A stretch of DNA of 14,754 bases, from positions 1 through 14,754 of the forward strand of contig JAJDVB010000127.1 in the NCBI GenBank assembly GCA_022826345.1. Reading direction: 5' to 3'. Source of the DNA: Alphaproteobacteria bacterium (GTDB taxonomy: Bacteria > Pseudomonadota > Alphaproteobacteria > UBA828). The position numbers and the translations under genes were made by a program. The notes under the pieces were generated by a model. It was not told where the DNA came from and did not search any database. It saw only the letters and a program-made list of their open reading frames with translations. Shown here piece after piece: positions 6,881 to 12,910 of the stretch. The first letter of the stretch is position 1. Each line of letters opens with the position of its first letter.

Positions 6881-8029
6881 CTATTCTTCCAGACCCCAAA
6901 GCTTGAAGAACCCCTGCCTGACCTTGTCCCCGTAGCCGACCGAGTAGGCTGCAGGGGTGCCGGCTTCTGTTACGTTCGACGAGTCCCAAATACGCATCGG
7001 TATCTTCCGATCAACCGGGGGATTCTCTTCGCCGAGCAGGAGCCGGGCAGCCAGGTCAAGGAGCGACAGTCCGATGTGTTCGTTGCTCTCGCCCACATCC
7101 ATCAGCACGTAGTCGCCCTTGGCAATCTCATCGAGGACCGATGGGGTGCCGGCGTATGTGACGACGTGAACCGTGCCGGGATCCGCCAACTGCCTGAGCA
7201 CCGGCACGATGTAGGGCGTTTCCGGGTCATAGAGCGGCAGGATGTAGTTGAGCTCCGGATCGGCCAGCATCGCGCCCCGCACCGCGGCGGGTACCGTGGT
7301 CGCCCACTGCGCCACGGTCGCGTTCGCGATCGAGATTTCACAGTTCGGACAGTACTTTTCCAGCCCGTCCACGATCGCCTTGGTCTGAACCGGCGAACCG
7401 GTGATTTCGTCGGACTTGATGATCAGCACGTGCGCATTGCCCTCTGAGTGCAACGCGGTATACGCCGCTTGCAGAAGGCCGCAGATTTCGTAGGGCGCAC
7501 CCACCGTCGCCTCGACATTGGCTGAGATACCCTGCGTGAGCCCGGAGGCGTGGGAATCCATGACCTTGATTCCCGCGGCCTTGGCTTCCGCGAGTTGCGG
7601 GCCCAGGAGGCGCGGGTCCGAGCCTCCCGTCAGGTCGATGACCGCAGCGCCATCGGTGATGGCTTGCGCGATCCCCCGCTGATGTTCTGCCAGCGATCCC
7701 TGATTCTGCCAATCCTTGAACTGGAAGCCGATGATCGGCTCGAGCTTGCGGATGCTGGAATAGATGCCCTCGGTAAACGGATTGGCGCTCGTCACCGAGA
7801 TGCCGTAGATCAACTTGCCGCCGAGTGCTGCCTTGATGTCGATGGGGTCTCCCGGCGCCACAAAGTCCGGCTCGCCCCGGTAACTGTTGATCAGCTCCTC
7901 GAGCTCGGCTCTGAGTTCAGGCGTCAAGCTGGATTCTTCCGCCGTGCCATTCGACGAAAATCCAACCAACGCCACGGATGCCGCGAGAAGACCGACGGCG
8001 GCTATCCTCTTTGGTTTAAGAAAGTTCAT
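6881..8029 (-). CDS. Periplasmic substrate-binding protein (sugar-type, Peripla_BP_4)
   Basis: A 382-residue exported solute receptor for the adjacent RbsA/RbsC-type transporter. The N terminus is a type I signal peptide: basic MNFLKPKR, a hydrophobic core and a likely cut after NGTA (about residue 30); no lipobox Cys is present. After an acidic, Leu-rich linker the two-lobed domain starts at about residue 71 (GKLIYGISVTSANPF) with the family elements QAITDGAAVIDLTG, AEAKAAGIKVMDSH, HVLIIKSDE and VVTYAGTPSVLDEI. The pair Cys-Pro-Asn-Cys (EKYCPNCEIS) could form a disulphide. The start is ATG 8029 with GGGAGG six bases upstream. It is the first gene of the operon, as usual for such systems, which favours high expression of the receptor. 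The ligand cannot be told from sequence. Confidence 0.93.
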   Translation of the reverse strand: MNFLKPKRIAAVGLLAASVALVGFSSNGTAEESSLTPELRAELEELINSYRGEPDFVAPGDPIDIKAALGGKLIYGISVTSANPFTEGIYSSIRKLEPIIGFQFKDWQNQGSLAEHQRGIAQAITDGAAVIDLTGGSDPRLLGPQLAEAKAAGIKVMDSHASGLTQGISANVEATVGAPYEICGLLQAAYTALHSEGNAHVLIIKSDEITGSPVQTKAIVDGLEKYCPNCEISIANATVAQWATTVPAAVRGAMLADPELNYILPLYDPETPYIVPVLRQLADPGTVHVVTYAGTPSVLDEIAKGDYVLMDVGESNEHIGLSLLDLAARLLLGEENPPVDRKIPMRIWDSSNVTEAGTPAAYSVGYGDKVRQGFFKLWGLEE

Positions 8030-8035
8030 TGTTAG

Positions 8036-8041
8036 CCTCCC
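8036..8041 (-). promoter_or_regulatory. Strong ribosome binding site for the binding-protein gene
   Basis: On the minus strand GGGAGG lies six bases before ATG 8029, the strongest site in this operon. Confidence 0.7.
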
Positions 8042-8064
8042 GTTGTATTTCTAGTTAGTTTTTT

Positions 8065-8099
8065 GCGGCAATGAGAATTAGTTCTCACGCCCTTGCCGC
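8065..8099. promoter_or_regulatory. Nested inverted repeat upstream of the transporter operon
   Basis: An inner palindrome TGAGAA-TTAG-TTCTCA (8072-8087) is flanked by outer arms GCGGCAA (8065-8071) and TTGCCGC (8093-8099), with a 5-base asymmetric insert CGCCC on the right. It lies 36-70 bases upstream of the start of the binding-protein gene. The symmetry suits a dimeric repressor operator; transcribed leftwards it would form a leader hairpin just ahead of an A-rich stretch and the SD. On neither strand is it followed by a T-run, so it is not an ordinary terminator. The regulator is not in the window. Confidence 0.5.
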
Positions 8100-8402
8100 G
8101 ACCCGAGTCCGCCAATCCCACGGGATGGTGCGTTACCATTCTCGAGCGCGCATCGAGAGATTAGTGAGAAGTGTAGCGCGATCCCCCACTCGCGTTCTGC
8201 CCGCCCTCATCTCAACAGATCGGCAAAAACCACGGCGCGCACATCGCATTCGATGCAGATCGACGGCACGTCACCACGCTTAGCAGATGGGGTAGAGACC
8301 GACAAGGCGAAATGGCCGGAGGACGACCAGACGAACAGGCGGTGGGCGCTGATCGCAAGCCGCAACTGGACGATCCGGCGAGTCCGGGGGTGACTGCTCC
8401 CT

Positions 8403-8434
8403 ACCGCGCCCAAGGATGCACGCCTGGGCGCGGT
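8403..8434 (-). terminator. Perfect 10-bp GC-rich hairpin after the FAD oxidoreductase gene
   Basis: ACCGCGCCCA (8403-8412) and TGGGCGCGGT (8425-8434) pair perfectly over a 12-base loop, beginning 11 bases beyond the stop codon of the minus-strand gene. Position and stability suit transcription termination or protection of the 3' end, but no U-tract follows on the minus strand, so termination may be Rho-assisted. Confidence 0.5.
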
Positions 8435-8445
8435 CGGTCGCGGCG

Positions 8446-9555
8446 CTAGAGCTCAGTCCGCACGGCGTCCGCCGCGAGCGGCGCAAGCCGCGCCGGACTG
8501 AATGGCGCGAGGTCAACGCGGCTGCTCGCGCCGTCGGCGATCAACTCGGCCACTGCCTCGCCCGTAGCCGGGGCGTTCAGCATGCCCCATACCGAGTGAG
8601 CGGTCGCCACGTAGGCGCCGTCTACGCCGGGGACGGCGCCGATGAGCGGCACTCCGTCCTCGACCACGGGCCGGTAGCAGGCCTGCTCTGCCAGTACCTC
8701 CGCATCGCCGAGCGCCGGCGCGACCTGCGCCGTCATGGCGCGGAGACGGGCCGCGCCGCCCTCCTCCGGCGCCACGGCGGCGGGGTCCACCGGCAACGGC
8801 GCCTCGCTGGAGAGACCGCAGACGTATGTGGTGCCGTCGGGCCTGGGATAGACCTCCGGCGAGGCGAAGTCGCCTGTCGCCGTCTCGAGTTCCGCGAAAA
8901 GCGCGTGGGGCTTCGGCTCGGGCGTGTAGCGGAAGACCACGCTGTGGCCCTTCAGGCCGTAGATCGCCGGCAGCGGCAGCCACCGGCTCGCCAACACCGA
9001 CCACGGGCCCATGGCGATGACGACCGCGTCGCCCGCGACCTCCTGCCCGTCCACGATGGCGCCGCGTACGGCACCGCCCTCGCCGAACACGAGGCCGGTA
9101 ACGCTGCCCATGAGGAGCCGCGCACCTGCTCCGATCGCAGCCCGCATCATGGCCTTGGTGAAGTCGGCCGGGTTGACCTGGGCCGTGGTTTCGCTGGTAC
9201 CCAATTGGCGGTGGACGGCCGCGTCCTGCGCCAGCCAGCCGGGCCCGTCGAGGCGCCGGAAGGAGGCAACGTCCCGGCGCGCGCTGGCAACCACACCGAG
9301 CGTGTCGAGCCTGCGGTAGCCCCACTCGTCGTTGATCGTCTCGGCAAGCTCGGCGTGCAAGGCGAAGCTTCGCCGCGCCAGCGGCTCGACCGGCGAGCCG
9401 TCGCACCAGTCGAGCGCCAAGAACCCGCCCGACTTGCCCGAGGCCGCATTGGCAATGCCGGTGCGTTCGATCACCACGGCCTCGATGCCGCGCTGGCCGA
9501 GGAAATAGGCGATCGAGGTGCCGATCACGCCGCCGCCGCAGATCAGCACGCGCAT
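8446..9555 (-). CDS. FAD-dependent oxidoreductase, DAO (D-amino acid oxidase-like) family
   Basis: A 369-residue flavoprotein. The N-terminal Rossmann motif GGGVIG (Gly7, Gly9, Gly12) is followed by Glu30, which binds the FAD ribose; a second FAD motif is VVIAMGPWS near the middle. The C terminus has the CYRPVVEDGVPLIGAVPG and VWGMLNAPATGEAVAEL segments that close the FAD site and resemble the TDA3-like subgroup of DAO proteins. There is no signal peptide. I prefer ATG 9555 because the Rossmann strand begins there; a TTG at 9588 would add 11 unconserved residues. It is divergent from the NTF2-like/dgcN/dgcA operon across 158 bp, which suggests a shared role in oxidising a D-amino acid or related amine; the substrate cannot be read from the sequence. 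Lengths and motifs are complete. Confidence 0.88.
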   Translation of the reverse strand: MRVLICGGGVIGTSIAYFLGQRGIEAVVIERTGIANAASGKSGGFLALDWCDGSPVEPLARRSFALHAELAETINDEWGYRRLDTLGVVASARRDVASFRRLDGPGWLAQDAAVHRQLGTSETTAQVNPADFTKAMMRAAIGAGARLLMGSVTGLVFGEGGAVRGAIVDGQEVAGDAVVIAMGPWSVLASRWLPLPAIYGLKGHSVVFRYTPEPKPHALFAELETATGDFASPEVYPRPDGTTYVCGLSSEAPLPVDPAAVAPEEGGAARLRAMTAQVAPALGDAEVLAEQACYRPVVEDGVPLIGAVPGVDGAYVATAHSVWGMLNAPATGEAVAELIADGASSRVDLAPFSPARLAPLAADAVRTEL

Positions 9556-9650
9556 CTGCGCCCCGCGACAACCGACCGTCGCCACCAACCAGACATTGCA
9601 GCTTCCTCATCGGGCCTGAAGCATCAAACCCTGCGCCGGCCCTGCTGCGG

Positions 9651-9678
9651 TTGCAACAACCAACTTGTCCGCTACAGT
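9651..9678 (+). promoter_or_regulatory. Candidate sigma-70 promoter for the NTF2-like/dgcN/dgcA operon
   Basis: TTGCAA (9651-9656) and TACAGT (9673-9678), each matching the consensus at four of six positions, are separated by 16 bases and lie 35 bases before ATG 9714. Spacing and location fit a promoter in the 158-bp divergent region, but the motif match is moderate. Confidence 0.4.
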
Positions 9679-9713
9679 CGGCGCCCTTTTGACCCACGGA
9701 TGGACGGACGCTC

Positions 9714-10097
9714 ATGCTCAACCGCGAGGAACTGATCGCCCTTGTCGAGGACGCCTACTTCTCCAACGTCGACAACAAGAACCTGGAGCCTGCGGTCGCG
9801 TGCTTTGCGGAAGATGCCGAGCTTCGCATCCAATCAGCGCACGTGAGCCATGTTGGCCACGATCAGATCAGGCGCATGTTCAAAGACTTCATGGCCGCCA
9901 CCAAGATCATCTACCACGGCGATTTCAGCCATGTCGTCGACGTGGAAAACCAGTGGATCGCCTCGCAGTTCGTCGCCCGCAACGACTATGACGACGGCCG
10001 CCACGTGGAGATGCGCAACTGCAATTTCTTCCAGATCGAGGACGACCGCTTCAAGCGCGTGACCATCTACATGACCGACGAGAACCCGCTGGTCTAA
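9714..10097 (+). CDS. NTF2-like / SnoaL-like domain protein
   Basis: A 127-residue single-domain protein of the nuclear transport factor 2 superfamily, a cone-shaped alpha+beta barrel used by small isomerases, hydrolases and binding proteins. Visible elements are an N-terminal helix (REELIALVEDAYFSNVDNKN), the conserved CFAEDAELRIQS strand after it, GHDQIRRMFKDFM, and C-terminal strands ending IYMTDENPLV. His/Asp residues in the cavity region (HVSHVGHD, HGDFSHVVD) could be catalytic, but I cannot assign a reaction. The start is ATG 9714 with only a weak SD (GGACGGACG). It lies 66 bases before dgcN on the same strand, so it is probably the first gene of that operon; its role in D-glutamate metabolism is not known to me. 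Confidence 0.8.
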   Translation: MLNREELIALVEDAYFSNVDNKNLEPAVACFAEDAELRIQSAHVSHVGHDQIRRMFKDFMAATKIIYHGDFSHVVDVENQWIASQFVARNDYDDGRHVEMRNCNFFQIEDDRFKRVTIYMTDENPLV

Positions 10098-10163
10098 TTG
10101 CCTTTCCTTGCGGCGATGAGCGTCATTCGCCAGACTCACGGCCGGCACTGGTGAGGAACAGGC

Positions 10164-11174
10164 ATGAGCGACCGACCGCAGATCGACCCGCCCTACCTGC
10201 TCTTCCTCGGCGACGCGCGCGACGCGCTCGCCGCCAAGACCGCGCGCGGGGTGTTCGTCTTCAGGCCGGAATGGTGCCTCGGCCAGCTCAGGCTGCCAGG
10301 CTGTAAACCCCGCCTCGACCTGCCCGAGATGACGGTGGAGGAAGCCGCCGCCAAGGGCGCGAAGTGTCTCATCGTCGGCGTCGCCAACGCGGGCGGCGTG
10401 GTCAGCGAGACCTGGACCGCCACCCTCGTGGCAGCGCTCGAAGCGGGCCTCGACGTCGCGAGCGGCCTTCATGTGCGGCTCAGCGACCTGCCGGCGGTGC
10501 GCGATGCGGCCGAGGCCAACGGCCGGCATCTCTTCGACGTGCGCCATCCGTCGCAGGAGTTCAAGGTGGGGACCGGCGTGCGCAGACCCGGCAAGCGCCT
10601 GCTTACAGTGGGCACCGACGCCTCGGTCGGCAAGATGTACGCCACGCTCGCGCTGGAAGCCGAATGGCGCCGGCGCGGCGTCCCCTGCACCTTCCGCGCC
10701 ACCGGGCAGACCGGCATCTTCGTCGCTGGCCGCGGGGTCTCGGTCGATGCGGTGGTGGCCGATTTCATCTCCGGCGCCACCGAGTGGCTCACGCCCGAGA
10801 ACGACCCTGACCACTGGGACCTGGTTGAGGGGCAGGGCTCGCTCCACCACCCCTCTTATGCGGGCGTGACGCTGGGCCTGATCCACGGCGCCCAGCCGGA
10901 TGCCATCGTGGTCTGCCACGAGCCAACACGGACCAACATGCGGGGCCTGCCGGATTGGCCGTTGCCCGAACTCGGCGCCTCCATCGAGGCGAACCTGCAG
11001 GCGGCGCGGCTCACCAATCCCGACGTCGTCTGCGCGGGCATCTGCGTCAACACCGAGGCGCTCGGTGAGTCGGAGGCGGAAGCGCTGTTGGAGGAGCTGG
11101 GCGCGACCCACGGCCTGCCTTGCGTCGATCCGATCCGCACCGGCGTGGGCCCGATCGCCGACCGCGTGCTCTAG
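10164..11174 (+). CDS. dgcN: DUF1611 family protein, N-acetyltransferase DgcN-like
   Basis: A 336-residue DUF1611 protein. It has an N-terminal Rossmann-like domain (about 1-135; YLLFLGDARDALAAKTARGV, CLIVGVANAGGVV) and a C-terminal P-loop-like domain beginning KRLLTVGTDASVGKMYATLAL, with the nucleotide-loop motif G-TDASVG-K at 150-157. DLVEGQGSLHHPSYAGVTLGL and VCHEPTRTNMRGLPD are family signatures. In marine Pseudoalteromonas, DgcN of this family N-acetylates D-glutamate; that function is transferred here by family and by the next gene, not proven. The start ATG 10164 has GAGG seven bases upstream. The stop is 12 bases before dgcA, whose SD overlaps it, so the two are translated together. 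Older annotations call this family hypothetical or NAD-dependent epimerase. Confidence 0.85.
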   Translation: MSDRPQIDPPYLLFLGDARDALAAKTARGVFVFRPEWCLGQLRLPGCKPRLDLPEMTVEEAAAKGAKCLIVGVANAGGVVSETWTATLVAALEAGLDVASGLHVRLSDLPAVRDAAEANGRHLFDVRHPSQEFKVGTGVRRPGKRLLTVGTDASVGKMYATLALEAEWRRRGVPCTFRATGQTGIFVAGRGVSVDAVVADFISGATEWLTPENDPDHWDLVEGQGSLHHPSYAGVTLGLIHGAQPDAIVVCHEPTRTNMRGLPDWPLPELGASIEANLQAARLTNPDVVCAGICVNTEALGESEAEALLEELGATHGLPCVDPIRTGVGPIADRVL

Positions 11175-11186
11175 GAGCCGACGCCG

Positions 11187-12170
11187 GTGAGCCGGCGCCT
11201 CACCGTTCGCCTCGAAACCTGGCCGCTCGCGAGCGCGTTTCGCATCTCCCGCGGCGCCAAGACGGAAGCGCACGTCGTCGTTGCCGAAATCGCGGACGGT
11301 TCCCACACCGGCCGGGGCGAGGCGGTCCCCTACCCCCGTTACAACGAGACGCCTGAAGGCACGCGCGCCGAGATCGAAGCCGCTCGCGAGGCGGTGGAAG
11401 CGGGAATTACGCGCGACGGCCTGTTGGAGGCGCTGCCGTCGGGCGCGGCCCGCAACGCGCTCGACTGCGCACTCTGGGACCTGGAGGCAAAGCAAGCCGG
11501 CCGGCCGGTCTGGGCGCTTGCGGTCCTGGAGGCGCCCCGCCCCTGCATAACCGCGGTGACCCTTAGCCTCGATACGCCGGAGAACATGGGCGAAGCCGCG
11601 GCCCGTCATGCCGCGCTCCCCCTGCTCAAGCTCAAGGTCACCGGCGAGGGCGACCTCGACCGCATCCGGGCAGTCCGTGCGAACGCGCCCGGTGCCCGGC
11701 TGATCGTGGACGCGAACGAGGGCTGGACCGTGCCGATGCTGGAGGAGTTCCTGCCGGCCTTTGCCGACCTCGGGGTCGAGATGTTGGAGCAGCCGCTGCC
11801 GGCGGCGGATGACGACGCGCTCGAAGGCCGGCAATTCGCGATCCCGCTTTGCGCCGACGAGAGCTGCCACACGCGGGAAGACCTGACACGGCTCGCAGGC
11901 CGCTACCCGATGGTCAACATCAAGCTGGACAAGACCGGGGGGCTGACGGAGGCGCTGGCACTCGCGAAGGAGGCGCGGGCCATGGGGTTCGACATCATGG
12001 TGGGCAGCATGGTCGGCACGTCGCTCGGCATGGCGCCGGCGGCGCTGCTCGCGGGCTTCGCCGACTACGTCGATCTCGACGGCCCGCTGCTGCTGGCCCG
12101 CGACCGCTCGCCGGGGCTCAGCTACGACGGCGCGGTCATGGCACCGCCGGAGCCCGCGCTTTGGGGATAG
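11187..12170 (+). CDS. dgcA: Enolase-superfamily epimerase, N-acetyl-D-glutamate racemase DgcA-like
   Basis: A 327-residue member of the muconate lactonizing enzyme / dipeptide epimerase group. The acid-base pair K-x-K is at Lys148 and Lys150 (LLKLKVTG), the opposing Lys at 246/249 (NIKLDKTGG), and metal ligands are Asp175 (VDANEGW), Glu201 (EQPLP) and Asp224 (CADES). An N-terminal capping domain (1-120) precedes the barrel. Sequence alone would suggest L-Ala-D/L-Glu epimerase; adjacency to dgcN favours DgcA, which racemises N-acetyl-D-glutamate to N-acetyl-L-glutamate in the described D-Glu pathway. The start is GTG 11187 with AGGAG nine bases upstream overlapping the dgcN stop. A deacetylase releasing L-glutamate is not in the window. 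The ending ALWG and stop are followed by an abrupt change to AT-rich DNA. Confidence 0.86.
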   Translation: MSRRLTVRLETWPLASAFRISRGAKTEAHVVVAEIADGSHTGRGEAVPYPRYNETPEGTRAEIEAAREAVEAGITRDGLLEALPSGAARNALDCALWDLEAKQAGRPVWALAVLEAPRPCITAVTLSLDTPENMGEAAARHAALPLLKLKVTGEGDLDRIRAVRANAPGARLIVDANEGWTVPMLEEFLPAFADLGVEMLEQPLPAADDDALEGRQFAIPLCADESCHTREDLTRLAGRYPMVNIKLDKTGGLTEALALAKEARAMGFDIMVGSMVGTSLGMAPAALLAGFADYVDLDGPLLLARDRSPGLSYDGAVMAPPEPALWG

Positions 12171-12181
12171 CGGTCACTGAA

Positions 12182-12210
12182 TTCTTTACTAATTGATGTT
12201 TGGTAAAGAA
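12182..12210. promoter_or_regulatory. Palindromic operator candidate for the toxin-antitoxin module
   Basis: Perfect 8-bp arms TTCTTTAC (12182-12189) and GTAAAGAA (12203-12210), 13 bases apart, lie in an AT-rich island unlike the surrounding GC-rich genes. The right arm is within the spacer of the predicted promoter, the expected place for autorepression by an antitoxin or toxin-antitoxin complex. Confidence 0.5.
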
Positions 12211-12221
12211 ATTGATATTGT
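12193..12221 (+). promoter_or_regulatory. Candidate sigma-70 promoter of the toxin-antitoxin module
   Basis: TTGATG (12193-12198) and TATTGT (12216-12221) are 17 bases apart, four of six matches each, and end 35 bases before the antitoxin ATG at 12257. Confidence 0.5.
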
Positions 12222-12256
12222 TAGTCTGAATTGCTCGCGTCGAAAGGAATGACTTC

Positions 12257-12484
12257 ATGCCGCGCGTGAGCGCGAAGCGTCAGATTACGCTCCCCATCGA
12301 TCAGTGCAGAGAGGTCGGGATCGGGCCGGGGGACGAGTACCGCAGCTATGTCGCCGATGGCCGTATCACCATCGTGCGGAAGACCGCTGGCGCGGCCAGG
12401 GGTTTCTTGCGCCATGTAGCCGGCGACCCCGCCGTCAGCGACGAGGACTCCCTGCAGGACGCGCTTGACGAGCCAAAGCCTTGA
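12257..12484 (+). CDS. AbrB/MazE-type antitoxin (VapB-like)
   Basis: A 75-residue protein with an N-terminal SpoVT-AbrB swapped-hairpin DNA-binding domain (about 1-45): PRVSAKRQITLPIDQCREVGIGPGDEY and DGRITIVRK match the family pattern of a Lys-Arg-Gln-Ile-Thr-Leu-Pro strand followed by a G-x-GD turn. The acidic C-terminal tail (SDEDSLQDALDEPKP) is the usual toxin-wrapping, protease-sensitive region. ATG 12257 has AAAGGA eight bases upstream. Its stop overlaps the toxin start (TTGA), so translation is coupled. Expected role: bind the VapC-type toxin and repress the shared promoter at the palindrome. I call it VapB-like because its partner is a PIN protein. Confidence 0.85.
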   Translation: MPRVSAKRQITLPIDQCREVGIGPGDEYRSYVADGRITIVRKTAGAARGFLRHVAGDPAVSDEDSLQDALDEPKP

Positions 12485-12894
12485 TCGTGCTCGATACGCA
12501 CGTGTTGATCTGGGCCATGGAAGACGAACGGCGGCTCGGCACCGACGCACGCGCCGCAATCACGGCGGCGGAGCAAGCGGATGGCATAGGCATCTCCGCC
12601 ATCACGCCATGGGAAATCGCCCTGCTGGCCGAGAAGGGCCGCCTCCGCCTCTCGCGCGAGGTCAGAGAGTGGATCATGGCAGTACTGGCCCTGCCAGCGT
12701 TCAATCTGCTACCGATCGAACCCACGATTGCCATCGAGAGTGTCCGACTGCCGGGCGCATTCCACGCCGATCCGGTGGATCGTTTCATCGTCGCAACCGC
12801 CCGCCACTAAGGCGCCCCCCTGCTCACCGCCGATTACGCCATCCTGACCTACGCCGCAGGCGGCCACGTGCAGACGATTGACGCCCTTCGCTAA
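12481..12894 (+). pseudogene. VapC-like PIN-domain toxin interrupted by an in-frame TAA
   Basis: The frame starts at TTG 12481, overlapping the antitoxin stop by four bases, and reads a PIN-domain ribonuclease: Asp5 in MIVLDTH, Glu45 in TPWEIALLA and Asp100 in DPVDRFIVATARH. TAA at 12808-12810 stops it at residue 109. In the same frame another 27 codons continue as GAPLLTADYAILTYAAGGH to TAA 12892-12894, which is the normal PIN ending and includes the last conserved acidic residue (Asp118 in LLTAD). So a single nonsense change, for example CAA to TAA, cut a complete 137-codon gene. The 109-residue product lacks a metal ligand and the last strand and is probably inactive or unstable, though it might still bind the antitoxin. 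A sequencing error is the main alternative. Confidence 0.85.
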
Positions 12895-12910
12895 GCGCCG
12901 GTGCACCACC

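Larger units (their letters stand above)
8030..8445. other. 416-bp gene-poor region between the transporter operon and the FAD oxidoreductase
   Basis: It holds the ribosome binding site and nested inverted repeat of the transporter operon on the left and a GC-rich hairpin on the right. A smaller imperfect operator-like palindrome ATGGT-GCGTT-ACCAT is at 8125-8139. On the plus strand, an open frame with G/C-rich third positions runs to TGA 8391-8393 (ending RRWALIASRNWTIRRVRG); from ATG 8253 it would be 46 residues without an SD. I do not recognise it; it may be a gene remnant. I found no convincing sigma-70 promoter for the operon. Confidence 0.5.

Noticed and set aside
8125..8139. LacI-type operator ATGGT-GCGTT-ACCAT upstream of the transporter operon
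   Set aside because: Only 5-bp arms with an off-centre CG; too weak to call separately, so only mentioned in the intergenic entry.
9834..11870. A 678-codon minus-strand open frame opposite the NTF2-like, dgcN and dgcA genes
   Set aside because: It is a GC-rich antisense shadow: Arg/Ala/Gly-rich, no domain, no SD, and it covers three confident genes on the other strand.
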